Below are positions 17,049 through 27,700 of a DNA stretch of 64,000 bases, one piece after another. Every line of letters begins with the position of its first letter. Within the stretch, counting starts at the first letter, position 1. Location of the stretch: the NCBI RefSeq assembly GCF_000425405.1, contig NZ_KE384368.1:15904-79903 (forward strand). Direction: 5' to 3'. The notes below the pieces were generated by a model that saw only the letters and a program-made list of their open reading frames with translations, was not told the origin of the DNA and did no database searches. A program made the position numbers and the translations under genes. The DNA comes from Ferrimonas kyonanensis DSM 18153. Its GTDB lineage: Bacteria; Pseudomonadota; Gammaproteobacteria; Enterobacterales; Shewanellaceae.

Positions 17049-17756
17049 CTAATCGACCAAGTAGTATTCCACGGTGGAAACTACTCTAACTTTTTTCACA
17101 TGGGGGGTAGTTGAATCTCGGTCACGAATCGAGAAAATGCCCTGCTGGGCCCGTTTTATCTTCCCCAATGCACTGCTGGAGTCCTGAGCAAACCGCTCTG
17201 CCACTTCCCGTGCATTGCGGGTGGACTGCTCAATCATTTGGGGTTTCAGTTGGTTAAGCTCAGTAAACAGAAACTCGGTTCGCGCATTGTAATCTTCCGA
17301 TGCCAGGTTGACCCCTTGCTTAGCCAGGGTAAACAGCTGCTGACGGGCCGTGATCACGGTCGCAACTTTGTTGGTGTATAAGGTGACGGTGGCGGTACCG
17401 CTGTAACGAAGCGGCGATTGCTCGGCACCATAAGACTGTGCCAGCTTGTCGGTGACTTCCGGGGTATTGAGGGTGATCTCGCCATCGCCAAAGCCCTGGC
17501 GCGCTAAAAACGCCCTCACCTGCTCCGCCTGTCGCTCCAAAGAGTCGTATACCTGAGTCAGGTCGTTATCGGCGACGGAGAAACGAATCGGCCAGATGGC
17601 AATGTTGGCGTCCACCTCTTGCTCAGCCAACCCTTTGACCACCACGGTGCGATCCAGCAGCTTAAATTGCTGCATTCCTTGACTCAAAATCAGTGCTGCC
17701 AGAGCCATGGCCACGGCCAAACTGAGGCCGAGAATTAAAGACGAGCGGTTAGACAT
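17049..17756 (-). CDS. SIMPL-domain (DUF541) protein
   Basis: A 235-aa protein with one N-terminal membrane/signal helix (about 7-27), followed by a SIMPL (DUF541) domain starting VVVKGLAEQEVDANIAIWPI. The C-terminal part VRVVSTVEYYLVD is typical of the family. SIMPL proteins are envelope proteins of unclear role, in some cases linked to stress tolerance. Good ribosome site GGAGGAAAAGG before the start. Likely operon with the following lipoprotein gene. Confidence 0.85.
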   Translation of the reverse strand: MSNRSSLILGLSLAVAMALAALILSQGMQQFKLLDRTVVVKGLAEQEVDANIAIWPIRFSVADNDLTQVYDSLERQAEQVRAFLARQGFGDGEITLNTPEVTDKLAQSYGAEQSPLRYSGTATVTLYTNKVATVITARQQLFTLAKQGVNLASEDYNARTEFLFTELNQLKPQMIEQSTRNAREVAERFAQDSSSALGKIKRAQQGIFSIRDRDSTTPHVKKVRVVSTVEYYLVD

Positions 17757-17929
17757 CCTTTTCCTCCCAAAAGAGTTAGTTATATGTTTTATCAGGGTCT
17801 AAAGCCGTAGAGGCCACGACAGTTATATCATGGGCGAGCAGTTCATGCCTCCCCTATCCACGGGGCAGTCCCCGCAAGGGGGGATCACCGCCCACTAATA
17901 CTCAACAGCGACCACCGCATTAAAAAACA

Positions 17930-17955
17930 AAAGGCCAGCGATTGCGCTGGCCTTT
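17930..17955 (-). terminator. Terminator of the yjiH-like gene
   Basis: Stem AAAGGCCAGCGATTGCGCTGGCCTTT; read on the minus strand it is followed by TTGTTTTTTA. Confidence 0.88.
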
Positions 17956-17971
17956 AGGAGTGTGAGCATCA

Positions 17972-19342
17972 TCAGAAAATCAGGTGTGCCATCAATGCGA
18001 TTACCGGCAGCGACACCAGGGTACGCAACAGGAAGATAACGAACAGCTCAAATACATTGATTGGAATCCGGCTACCCAACAGCAGTGCACCGACCTCAGA
18101 CATGTAGATAAGCTGCGTCACCGACATCGCTGCAATCACGAACCGGGTCATCTCATTGTCGATGCCAGCGGCAATCACCGAAGGGATGAACATGTCGGCA
18201 AAGCCAACCACCATGGTCTCAGACGCTTCCTGAGCAAAGGGGATCTGCAGCAACTCAAGCAGCGGCACAAAAGGGGCCCCTAACCAGGCAAACAATGGGG
18301 TGTATTCGGCAATGATCAGGCCGACGGTACCGATCGCCATAACCACGGGCAAAATACCAAACACCATGTCGACGGCATTTTTCACGCCCTCTTTAGCCAC
18401 GCTCAGCGGGCTGTCAATTTTATCCACCGTCTTCAGGGCATTAAGATAGCCATAAGACAGGACGCTGTGACCGGCAGGGATCATCTCCGCATCCGCAGGA
18501 CGCTTGCTGCCATCAATCAGCAGGTCTTTCTTGTTGCGCAGTGGCGGCAGGCGAGGAACCACCACGGCAACCACAAAACCGGCGATGCAGATAGTGGCGT
18601 AGAAAGGCACAAACAGATGTTCCAGGCTGACCTGGGCAATCACCACCAGGCTGAAACTGATGGAAACCGCAGAGAAGGTCGTGCCGATCACCGCGGCTTC
18701 ACGCTGGGTATAGCACTTGTCTTCATACTGCTTGCTGGACATCAGAATGCCGACACTGCCATCCCCCAACCAGGAGGCCAGACAGTCAATGGCGGAACGG
18801 CCAGGCAGGTTGAACACCGGGCGCATGATCTTCGTCAATAGCGTACCGATCAACTCCAACAAACCAAAATGAGTCAGCAACGGCAACAGCAAGCCAGCGA
18901 AGATAAATACCGAGAACAAAGTGGGCAGCAGGTCACCGAACACAAAGGCACCGGTATCCCCACTGGTGACCATTTCTGGGCCACTGCCAGTCACCACCAT
19001 GATCACAAAAGCCGCACCCAGCAGGCGAGTCACAAACCACAGCGGCGATACGTTCAACAGACCATTGAGAAAGCTGTTGTTGGTGACAAACGCCGGACGC
19101 AGCAATTTAGTCAGGATGGTCAGCACCCCCATCAGAACCACCACCACGGCCACTACCGACGGCAAAGACTCACCGATAACGGACTTCAGACCATTAGCCA
19201 AAATGGCGATGGGGATGGTCAATCCCTCTCCTGACATGACCGGAGTCATGAATAACAGAACCCCCATCAGGGAGGGCAGCAAAAACAGCAGCAGGTTTCT
19301 GCTGGTTTTCAACTGAGCGTCGTTTGTTGCTTGCTTGTGCAT
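17972..19342 (-). CDS. yjiH: YjiH-family nucleoside-recognition (Gate) membrane protein
   Basis: A 456-aa inner-membrane protein with about eleven predicted helices and two Gate (nucleoside recognition) regions. These include LLPTLFSVFIFAGLLLPLLTH and the C-terminal GFADMFIPSVIAA. Matches the YjiH family; transported substrate unknown. The frame is open upstream to 19510, but the start at 19342 has AAAGG about eight bases before it and begins the conserved part; an ATG at 19357 is the alternative. Confidence 0.83.
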   Translation of the reverse strand: MHKQATNDAQLKTSRNLLLFLLPSLMGVLLFMTPVMSGEGLTIPIAILANGLKSVIGESLPSVVAVVVVLMGVLTILTKLLRPAFVTNNSFLNGLLNVSPLWFVTRLLGAAFVIMVVTGSGPEMVTSGDTGAFVFGDLLPTLFSVFIFAGLLLPLLTHFGLLELIGTLLTKIMRPVFNLPGRSAIDCLASWLGDGSVGILMSSKQYEDKCYTQREAAVIGTTFSAVSISFSLVVIAQVSLEHLFVPFYATICIAGFVVAVVVPRLPPLRNKKDLLIDGSKRPADAEMIPAGHSVLSYGYLNALKTVDKIDSPLSVAKEGVKNAVDMVFGILPVVMAIGTVGLIIAEYTPLFAWLGAPFVPLLELLQIPFAQEASETMVVGFADMFIPSVIAAGIDNEMTRFVIAAMSVTQLIYMSEVGALLLGSRIPINVFELFVIFLLRTLVSLPVIALMAHLIF

Positions 19343-19584
19343 GGTTGTGCCTTTCATTCTTATCTTATGCGTCTGCCGGCCCCTGTGAGCCCTGCGCAGC
19401 GCCGAATTGCGATTCGTATAACACGAGTTGCTGCGCAGATTAGCCCAAAGATGAGGGGTTGTAAAATATAAATTCTTCCAATTTGCATAATTATGGCGCC
19501 AAAACACCAATTAATATAAATAATGAATAAAAATTCGCTTTACCAGCAAGGTTTTGTAGCGGTTAATTTTTACACCTTATAAAC

Positions 19585-19623
19585 AAAAAGGGCCCTGAGT
19601 TATCCTCAGGGCCCCCTCTTTTA
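19585..19623 (-). terminator. Terminator of yejK
   Basis: Stem GGGCCCTGAG / CTCAGGGCCC with T5 (TTTTTGTTT) on the minus strand, 12 bases after the yejK stop. Confidence 0.88.
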
Positions 19624-19634
19624 TGCGATCTCGC

Positions 19635-20657
19635 TCACGCTTTCAAGCGTCTTTGCAACTGATCCAACAAATTTGGTGGCACCCCTTTGATGGTCAGAGT
19701 GTCATTGCGCTGATCCCAGACCACCCGCTCCCCCAAATGATGGGCATCAAAACTCACCGATACCCCGCCGCCGGTGCCGGAGAATTTCTTCAGTTGCCGT
19801 AGGGTGCTTTGATCGCCGGGAAACGCCTCTTCCAGGTCATATTCACCGGCAGAAGTAAACTGGTAGAACTCTTCCGCACCATGATCGGCAAACTCATCGG
19901 CAATGTCTTTCAACTGCACTTCACCACCGGCAGTAATCTGAGTTTTGCAGTAATCAAACACCGCATCTCGACACTGCTGCTGTTCATCCTTATCCAGATC
20001 CGTGGTCGCCACATAGTCTTCCAGTGCCTGCACCAACTGCTTATTCTGAGTCTTGGTGTTGACCCCTTCGACACAGCCCATAAAGTCGAGGAAGAAGTCG
20101 GCTACCTTGCGGCCCGCCCGGCCTTTGACAAAAGAGATGTATTTTTTCGAGCTTGGATCGGCCTGCCATTCAGTCAGATCGATACGCGCCGCCAGCTGAA
20201 GGTTCGACAGATCCAGGTGTTCGCTGCCGTGAACCTCCATCTCCTGAGACACGGAAACGCTCGGCTTAGGCGACATCAGGGCCACAAACAGGTAGTCACA
20301 CGCCACATGGTTGTAGGCCGCCATCAGCAGGTAGCCACCCTGAGCAAAGTCGTATTTGGCCAACTCTTTCTCAAGTAATTGACTGGCCTGGCCGCTGTAT
20401 TCCACAAATCCGAGGTTGCCAGTGCGCCATTGAGTCAACGCCTCTTTAAACGCCTCATTGGCCTCGCCATCCCCTTCAGGGACACCAAAATAGCCGAAGC
20501 CCTTACCGGCTTTAGCGGTGTAGAGACGATGCAGCTCCGCAAGCAGCTCATCCAGTGCATCTGAGTGATTCAGGGGTTGGGGACGCAAGCGGCAGCGCAG
20601 TTGGCCATCGGGTTCCCGCTGCACCGCATGCAATATTGCTTGTTCGATCTTAATCAT
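19635..20657 (-). CDS. yejK: Nucleoid-associated protein YejK
   Basis: A 340-aa protein of the NdpA/YejK family (E. coli 335 aa). Seen: an N-terminal [10 protein letters not shown], the [11 protein letters not shown] segment, the central [24 protein letters not shown] signature, and the C-terminal [26 protein letters not shown]. It binds DNA in the nucleoid. Divergent from yejL with a 77-base shared promoter gap, the usual arrangement in gammaproteobacteria. Confidence 0.95.
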   Translation of the reverse strand: MIKIEQAILHAVQREPDGQLRCRLRPQPLNHSDALDELLAELHRLYTAKAGKGFGYFGVPEGDGEANEAFKEALTQWRTGNLGFVEYSGQASQLLEKELAKYDFAQGGYLLMAAYNHVACDYLFVALMSPKPSVSVSQEMEVHGSEHLDLSNLQLAARIDLTEWQADPSSKKYISFVKGRAGRKVADFFLDFMGCVEGVNTKTQNKQLVQALEDYVATTDLDKDEQQQCRDAVFDYCKTQITAGGEVQLKDIADEFADHGAEEFYQFTSAGEYDLEEAFPGDQSTLRQLKKFSGTGGGVSVSFDAHHLGERVVWDQRNDTLTIKGVPPNLLDQLQRRLKA

Positions 20658-20734
20658 CTTTTTCCTGGTGTTAGTGGTTAGCGTTCAGATCCGCTATTAT
20701 ACTGCGCCTTTAATTCAACATCACAGGAAAAGCC

Positions 20735-20962
20735 ATGGCTATTCTGTCTAAATACAGCAACGACGACGTAGAAAGCTTGCTGAACGAGCTGATTCTGGTA
20801 CTGGAAAAGAATGAGACCCCTACGGATCTCGCTCTGATGGTACTGGGAAATGCCGCCACTGACATCATCAACCGCAACATCGCTCCCGGTTCCCGCAAGC
20901 GAATTGCCGAGCAGTTCGGTCAGGCCCTGGCCGCCTCGGTCGACAGCCGCGCCGACGCCTGA
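20735..20962 (+). CDS. yejL: YejL (UPF0352) protein
   Basis: A 75-aa helical protein identical in layout to Yej[31 protein letters not shown], and [20 protein letters not shown]. Function not known. It lies between yejK and yejM, as in E. coli. Confidence 0.94.
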   Translation: MAILSKYSNDDVESLLNELILVLEKNETPTDLALMVLGNAATDIINRNIAPGSRKRIAEQFGQALAASVDSRADA

Positions 20963-21167
20963 TTCAAGGCATTCGGTTCAGGGTACGCCCTGAACCGACA
21001 CGGATTCGGCCACTCACACATAGCCATAATCGCAGCGGCTAGCCGCACTCATTCCTGCCTGTAGAGCAAAAACCGTTTCCAAACCGGTAGATTTACACTA
21101 GCTTGCTGGTATAGCGCCTTTTTTCCGCTTAGGATATGGGCTCAAATTTAGGTAAATTACGACGTTC

Positions 21168-22958
21168 ATGCACGCATCCGATCTGCAAAGAGACAAAGTA
21201 TCCCGCCTGGTCACCTGGGGCCATTGGTTCGCCTTCTTTAATGGACTGCTGGCCAGCGCCATCGCCGTGCGCTACGTCAAGCTCATTGGTTGGCCCGACA
21301 CCCTGCTGGCTCAGTTTTACTCAGTCATCACCCTGCTTGGCCACTTCTCCTTTGTCAGCTTTGTGGTTTTTCTGCTGTGTCTGTTTCCACTGACGCTGAT
21401 TTTACCCTACTCAAAAATTCTTCGGGGTTACGCGGCACTGTTGGCCACGCTGGCTCATACGGTGCTGGTGTACGATATTCTGGTGTTCGACCATTACCGC
21501 CTGCACCTGAATCCCTTTGTGTTCGACATCTCGTTTTCCGATCTGCCACAGCTGATTAGTACCCCCTGGCTGCTGATTCTTCCTGCGGCCATGCTGGCGA
21601 TACAACTGCTGGTCGCCAACGGCCTATGGAAACGCATCGAACGCCTGAACCGGCGTAACTGGGGCGGAAAGATTGCCACCGTGATGCTGAGTGCCTTTTT
21701 GGGCGGCCACCTGATTCACATCTGGGCCGACGCCAATGTGTACCAACCCATCACCAAAATGGATGAGATGCTGCCCCTGCACTACCCGGCCACCGCCCGC
21801 AGCTTTATGGCCAGTCGTGGCATTGTCGATGAGGAGACCCTGGCAGAGCGCACCTCGACGGCGCGCCCCACGTCACAGCTCAACTACCCGGTTAAACCGA
21901 TGCAGTGCCAGGCCAGTGACTCGCCCGATGTGGTCATTATCGCAATCGACGCCCTGAGGCAGGACCTGGTCAATGAACAAACCATGCCCTACCTGAGCCA
22001 GTGGAGCCAGGGCAGCCATGTCTTCAGCCACCACTACAGTGGCAGCAACGACGCCGACCAGGGCCTGCGCAGCCTGTTTTATGGCTTGCTGCCCGCCTAC
22101 GAAGACTCATTGCAGGCAGACCAGCATCAGCCGATCCTGACCTCGGTGCTGGCCCAGCAGGGCTATCGACTGAATGTGGTCGGCACCACTGTCAGTGCCA
22201 GCGAGCCGAAGATGGCGGTGATGTTCAAAGGCATGACCCTACACCCAGAGGCCGCCTTTGACTCCGCTGCCGATCGGGACATCAACAGCACTCAGCAGGC
22301 GCTGCAGCTGATGCAAAACGGCCACTCACCCAGCTTTACCCTGATTCAATATCACTCACCCTCGGTGTACAGCACCCCGGTCGGCTTCGTCGGCCTGCCC
22401 ACGGTCAAACCGCAGATGGCCATCAACGAAGCCCAGGCGGTGCTGTTCAACCAGTATCGCAGCTCCATTCATTTCCTCGATGGCCAGTTAAAGCAGCTGC
22501 TAAGCCAATTAGACAGCGATACCGTGGTGATCATTACCGGTACCGACGGTCAGGAATTTACCAGCCTGGACAACCGATTGAGCCGTAACTTCTCCGACGC
22601 CACCCTGCGGGTACCGATGATCATCCGCTGGCCTGGGGAAAGCGGCAGAACCATCAACTACCGCAGCAGCCACTATGGTGTTGCACCGACGCTGCTGACG
22701 CTGCTCGGAGGCTGTACCAATAACACCCGCGAATACAGCTCAGGCGACACCCTCTATAGCCCGTCGGACACCGACTTCTTAGTCGTGGGCAACAAGCGCT
22801 ATTTCGCCATTAAAACCGACTCCACCACCACGGTCATCGACAACCGCGGCGACTACCGAGTCTATAATCGGCAAAATCGCCGCGTCCGCGACGCCAAACT
22901 GGACGCGCCGACATTGCTGAAAGTGATGAAGGAAAATCGCCGCCTGTTCGCTAAGTGA
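21168..22958 (+). CDS. yejM: YejM/PbgA/LapC, DUF3413 sulfatase-fold membrane protein
   Basis: A 596-aa inner-membrane protein. Five N-terminal helices (about 15-190, DUF3413) are followed by a periplasmic alkaline-phosphatase/sulfatase-fold domain (about 250-570). The latter starts DVVIIAIDALRQD and contains IITGTDGQEF and APTLLTLLGG. The usual sulfatase metal-site residues are only partly kept, as in YejM, which acts as a lipid-sensing regulator of LpxC turnover (through LapB/FtsH) rather than a hydrolase. Third gene of the yejK-yejL-yejM block. Confidence 0.93.
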   Translation: MHASDLQRDKVSRLVTWGHWFAFFNGLLASAIAVRYVKLIGWPDTLLAQFYSVITLLGHFSFVSFVVFLLCLFPLTLILPYSKILRGYAALLATLAHTVLVYDILVFDHYRLHLNPFVFDISFSDLPQLISTPWLLILPAAMLAIQLLVANGLWKRIERLNRRNWGGKIATVMLSAFLGGHLIHIWADANVYQPITKMDEMLPLHYPATARSFMASRGIVDEETLAERTSTARPTSQLNYPVKPMQCQASDSPDVVIIAIDALRQDLVNEQTMPYLSQWSQGSHVFSHHYSGSNDADQGLRSLFYGLLPAYEDSLQADQHQPILTSVLAQQGYRLNVVGTTVSASEPKMAVMFKGMTLHPEAAFDSAADRDINSTQQALQLMQNGHSPSFTLIQYHSPSVYSTPVGFVGLPTVKPQMAINEAQAVLFNQYRSSIHFLDGQLKQLLSQLDSDTVVIITGTDGQEFTSLDNRLSRNFSDATLRVPMIIRWPGESGRTINYRSSHYGVAPTLLTLLGGCTNNTREYSSGDTLYSPSDTDFLVVGNKRYFAIKTDSTTTVIDNRGDYRVYNRQNRRVRDAKLDAPTLLKVMKENRRLFAK

Positions 22959-22979
22959 TCGCCACCCGGGTTTAAGACA

Positions 22980-23014
22980 ACGCCCCGTCCGCTCAGCGTC
23001 CGGGGCATTTTTTT
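22980..23014 (+). terminator. Terminator of yejM
   Basis: Stem GCCCCG...CGGGGC (22982-23006) followed by ATTTTTTTG. Confidence 0.85.
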
Positions 23015-23151
23015 GTCGGTTCCCTTGCGAGTGCTCATCAATATTGATGAATTTTGGCCGATTCGGCCGCCAAAACTTGACTACAATGGCCCCAAACCTA
23101 AGATGGTCTTGAACCACCATCATTTGCAAACTCGTGCGAAAGGACTCTCAC

Positions 23152-23478
23152 GTGACTACAGACTCTGTCTCTTCAGACCCACGCACCGCCTTTGCCGCTT
23201 TTATGCAGCTTGAGGGGGAAACCCTCACCGTCAGTGACGATAATGGCACTCAACAATCGCTGTTGATCAGCCAGGTCAATCACAGCCAACTTCCCAACAG
23301 CCGCTTTGAAAGCCTGAGCGTGGTGCTTCAGGGCGACGAATCACTGGCGTTTGAGCAAGGGGTGTACTACCTCGAACATGCCAGCACCGGCAAACAACCA
23401 CTGCTGTGCGTGCCGCTGGGCAACGGCAGCTACGAGGTCATTTTTTCCCGCGAGCGTGAGCCGGTTGCCACTCCATGA
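23152..23478 (+). CDS. DUF6916-like protein
   Basis: A 108-aa protein from a GTG start with AAAGGA seven bases upstream. The pattern FAAFMQLEGETLTV, SLSVVLQGD, QGVYYLEHASTG, and VPLGNGSYEVIFSRE matches small DUF6916 proteins. These occur next to Tail Collar proteins in bacterial genomes; their function is not known. Its 3' end overlaps the convergent acetyltransferase gene by 41 bases. A GTG at 23134 is a less likely start. Confidence 0.75.
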   Translation: MTTDSVSSDPRTAFAAFMQLEGETLTVSDDNGTQQSLLISQVNHSQLPNSRFESLSVVLQGDESLAFEQGVYYLEHASTGKQPLLCVPLGNGSYEVIFSREREPVATP

Positions 23479-23944
23479 GCAGATAGATCTCATTGGTCTC
23501 GGTTTTAAGACGAAAACCCAGACGCTCATAGAGCTTTCGAGCCGGGTTATTACGCTCAACATGAATGGTTACGGTGCGATCGCTGCTCTGCGCCTCTTGA
23601 AACAGGCGCCGGAAGCAATGACTGCCAATGCCCCGGCCGCGATATTCGGGAAGTAGAGAGATGTCGACAATACGAAGCTCAGTGGACCAGGCATCCACAA
23701 ACAGCCGCCCGATGGCCTTGCCATCCAGTTCGATGATGTCGAAGCGGTCGCTGCAATAATGCTGTTGGTAGTGGCGATACTGGGCCTCGAATTGAGACTC
23801 GCAAAACGCCTGCAGTTGGGCCTCGGGCCACTGGGCCGCCGCCAGCTCCTGCCGGCGCACATCGGCATAGAGGCGACGCAAGAATGGCAAGTCCGCCTCA
23901 CTATGGCGACGAAGAGTTAGGGGTAAGGTTGCGCGGTCGGTCAT
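23438..23944 (-). CDS. GNAT-family N-acetyltransferase
   Basis: A 168-aa GNAT protein. The acetyl-CoA loop is LLPEYRGRGIGSHCFRRLF, and the C-terminal NNPARKLYERLGF is the usual motif B. Substrate unknown. Start at 23944 chosen for AGGA eight bases upstream; the ATG at 23953 lacks spacing. It lies between the DUF6916-like and Tail Collar genes, in the opposite direction. Confidence 0.88.
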   Translation of the reverse strand: MTDRATLPLTLRRHSEADLPFLRRLYADVRRQELAAAQWPEAQLQAFCESQFEAQYRHYQQHYCSDRFDIIELDGKAIGRLFVDAWSTELRIVDISLLPEYRGRGIGSHCFRRLFQEAQSSDRTVTIHVERNNPARKLYERLGFRLKTETNEIYLLMEWQPAHARGKK

Positions 23945-24018
23945 TAGGGACATCCTGTCTGAAATGAACGCTCACCTTACCCAATCGATGCAATGCAAAC
24001 AACACAAGGAATGTGAAC

Positions 24019-24639
24019 ATGTCAGAACCCTATATCGGTGAAATCAAGATGGTGGGCTTCAATTTTGCCCCCAGAGGCTGGGCGTTTTGCAACGGTCAAA
24101 TCATGGCCATTGCCCAGAATACTGCGCTGTTCTCCCTGCTGGGCACCACCTATGGCGGCGATGGTCGCACCACGTTCGGCCTGCCGGAAATGCGGGGCCG
24201 GGTTCCGCTTCACTGCGGCGGCAACGCCGGCACAGGTCCCGGCCAACCAACCTGGCGGCTAGGTCAATTCACAGGAACGACGACCCACACATTGAACGTT
24301 CTGGAGCTGCCAAGCCACAACCACCAGATTCAGGGGAATAACGTCGCATTTACCGGCACTGCCAATATCGAGCCACCGGCGTCCAATGAGAGCGCTAATC
24401 AGGACACGCCCAAGGGTAATGTGCCTGCCATTATCGGCGCTCCGGGCCGAGCAACAAAGGCTTACTCCGATGCCCCAGACTCGGCCATGAAGGCCTTCCC
24501 GGCGACGGTCTCCGGCACCGCCGCACTCACCGGGCAAACCCTGCTAACCGGCGGCAGTCAGGCATTTTCCATTATGCAGCCGTCCATCGCGATGAATTAC
24601 GTCATCGCCTTGATGGGCATCTTCCCATCACGAAACTAA
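24019..24639 (+). CDS. Tail Collar domain protein (microcystin-dependent protein family)
   Basis: A 206-aa protein starting EPYIGEIKMVGFNFAPRGWAFCNGQ, the hallmark of the Tail Collar (PF07484) family, then LLGTTYGGDGRTTFGLPEMRGRVP and a C-terminal AFSIMQPSIAMNYVIAL. Such proteins in bacteria are secreted or surface-located and related to phage tail-fibre collars. No other phage structural gene is present, so this is not a prophage. AAGGA lies nine bases before the ATG. It is directly upstream of the giant surface protein gene. Confidence 0.9.
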   Translation: MSEPYIGEIKMVGFNFAPRGWAFCNGQIMAIAQNTALFSLLGTTYGGDGRTTFGLPEMRGRVPLHCGGNAGTGPGQPTWRLGQFTGTTTHTLNVLELPSHNHQIQGNNVAFTGTANIEPPASNESANQDTPKGNVPAIIGAPGRATKAYSDAPDSAMKAFPATVSGTAALTGQTLLTGGSQAFSIMQPSIAMNYVIALMGIFPSRN

Positions 24640-24720
24640 CTCACCACTGAGACAACAGCACAGCATCGAATGCGGGGCCAGGGAGTTGCCCCGCAGTTTG
24701 ACCCAATACAGGATCACACC

Positions 24721-27700
24721 ATGGACAGGTTTTCCCGGCTTAGCAGCCTGATGTTCGGCATTGCATTTTCCGCCTCTCTGACGGCGGCCAACGATGAGAA
24801 TTTTGATGGCATCTCTGGCGCAGGAAATCTGGGGCAACCCTATGTTCATGGTGACTTCACCTTCGATCAGAACGTCGATGGCTATTTCCTCGCGCTGGAC
24901 GCCGGTACTGACGCCATCGGTAGCGACCGAAACGGTTACAACAACAACAACGTCATCTTCAAAACCACCGACGGCAGCGAGTTTCAGCTCATCTCATTTG
25001 ATCTGCAGGGGTATCAGGGCGCACTAATCTTCCGAATTGACGGCTATCGAGATGGCAGCCTGATCGGCAGCGAACCTTTTGATATAGAAAGCATAGGTTA
25101 CGGCACCTTTGTCACGTTCACTGTCACTACCGCCTTTTTTGACAATGTCGACGAGATTCGTATCGAAAATGACGACCACCTTGCCAACTATTTCAATATT
25201 AACCTCGACACCATTGACGTAGAGCCAGCAATTTTGCCCGCCGCCGCGCCGGTCATTGGCAATCTTCATGGCGACAGCTTCACCTACACCGAAGGGGACG
25301 GCGCCCAGATCATCGACCAGGGCACCGCCGCCACGGTCACCGATGCCGACAGCGCCGACTTCAGCGGTGGTAACCTGACCCTGACCATCACCAGCGGCGA
25401 AGACGCCGCCGAAGATCGGTTGTCCATCGACACTTCCGGCAGCATCAGCCTGGCCGGCACCACCGCCGGCAGCAATGTTTCCGTCGGCGGCACCGTGGTC
25501 GGTACACTGGGCAATAACATCGCCGCCGGCAACGATCTGGTGATCAATTTTAGCGCCAATGCCACAGCCGCCCGAACCCAGACTTTGGTGAGGGCATTGA
25601 GCTATGAGAACAGCGACACCGACAACCCCACCACCGGCGCCCGCAACCTGAGGCTGACCGTCAACGACGGCGACGGTAGCAGCAGCAACAACGACATTAC
25701 CGTTACCGTTGCCGCCAGCAACGATGTCCCCGCGTTGTCGAACCTGAATGGCGACAGCCTCAGCTACCAGGAGGACGACGGCAAAGTGGTGCTGGATCAA
25801 GGCACCGCCGTAACCCTGTCAGACGTGGACTCGGCGGACTTTAATGGCGGTAACCTGACGGTCACCATCACCTCCGGCGAAGACGCCGGGGAAGACACCC
25901 TGTCGGTAGACACAGGTAGCGTGACCTTGGGAGGGACGACCGCCGGCAGCAGCGTCACGGTATCCGCCACCATTATTGGAACCTTGGGCAACAACATCAC
26001 CGCCGGCAACGACTTTGTGGTGAACTTCAATGCCAATGCCACTGTGGCGCGTATTCAATCCCTGTTGCGAGCCCTCACCTACGCCAACAGCGATACGCTG
26101 ATGCCCACCCCAGGGGCGCGCAACGTGCGCATCACCGTCAACGATGGCGATGCTGGCACCAGTGCCAACCAGGATCTCACGGTGACCGTCAGCCAGGTCA
26201 ACGATCTGCCCACCGCCGCCAACAACAGCCTAAATGTTAATGAAGGCGCCGCCACAGCCATTGCCACCTCGGAGTTTGGGTACAGCGACCCTGAAGGGAG
26301 CGGTTTGGACCACGTTACCATCAGCCAGATCCCGGCCAGCGGCACCTTGTGGCTCGACAGCGACGGCAACGGCAGCCACAATGGCGCCGAAACCCTTGTC
26401 TCCAACGGCAGCAGCATCTCCAAGGCCACTCTGGACAGTAATCTGCTCACGTTTATGCCCTCAGGCACCAGCAGTGACAGCCTGACCTTCACCGTCAATG
26501 ACGGCAGTGACGACTCATCGGGCAATTACACCCTGACCCTGAGCACCAACGCCCAGCCGACTGTCACCATTAACCAGGGAGCATCACAAGCAGACCCCAC
26601 CAACGTCTCGGCGGTGGTGTTTGATCTGATCTTCAGCGAAAGCGTATCCGGTCTGACGACCTCGGACATCAGTGTCAGTGGCGACGTCAGTGCTAGCGTC
26701 ACCGGCCTGAGCGGCTCTGGCAGCAGCTATCAGGCCACCGTTACCATCAGCAGTGGCAACGGCGATCTGCTGGTCTCACTGCCCGCCGGAGTCGCCACCG
26801 ATGCCGGCGGAGCCAGCAATAAGGCGGCCACCAGCACCGACAACCGCGTCAGCTACGATGGCATCGCGCCGGCAGCGCCCACCGGCCTGGATCTGGGTGC
26901 CGCCTTTGACAGTGGCAGTAGTGACAGCGACAACCTGACCAAACTGACCACCCTGTCCATCAGCGGCAATGGCGAAACCGGCGCCACCTTGACCCTGTTT
27001 GCCGACAGCAACGACAATGACCTGCTCGATGGCGGCGAAATCACCACCTCAACCACCGTCAGCGCCAGCACCTGGACCGCCTCCCTGGGCACGCTGACCG
27101 AAACTACCCACGCCATTAAGGCCTACCAAACCGACGCCGCAGGCAACGACTCAGCCATCAGCGCCCCGCTATCGGTGGAGGTGGATGCCACCGCCCCCAG
27201 CGGCCACAGCCTGAGTTTCAGCCAAAACCCGGTCATTGCCGCCAATAAAGGCGCCATCACCCTGACCTTCGCCGCCGCCGAAACCGGTGCCGAATTCAGC
27301 TACACCATCGGCTCTGACGGCGGCGGCACGCCACTGACCGGATCGGGCACCCTGGCGTCAGCCACCGACAGCATTGGACCCCTGGATCTCTCCTCGCTGG
27401 GCGACGGCACGCTGACCCTATCCACCGTGGTCACCGATGCGGCCGGCAATGCTGCGACCACCGCCACAGACACCGCCACCAAAGATACCGAGATTCCCCT
27501 GGCCCCCACCGGACTGGATCTGGCGACCGCCTTCGACAGTGGCAGCAGCGACAGCGACAACCTGACCAAGCAAACCACGGTCACCATCGCAGGCAGCGGC
27601 GAGACCGGAGCCACCCTGACCCTGTTTGTTGACAGCAACGGTAACGACAGCCTCGACGGCGGAGAAGCCACAGCGACCACCAGTGTCAGCGGCGGCGGAT

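Noticed and set aside
17757-17929. Riboswitch in the gap beside the yjiH-like gene
   Set aside because: Short GC-rich runs (GGGGCAGTCCCCGC) are present, but no known riboswitch pattern was found.
24019-24639. Prophage tail gene
   Set aside because: The Tail Collar protein stands without capsid, terminase, portal or lysis genes, and belongs to the widespread bacterial family.
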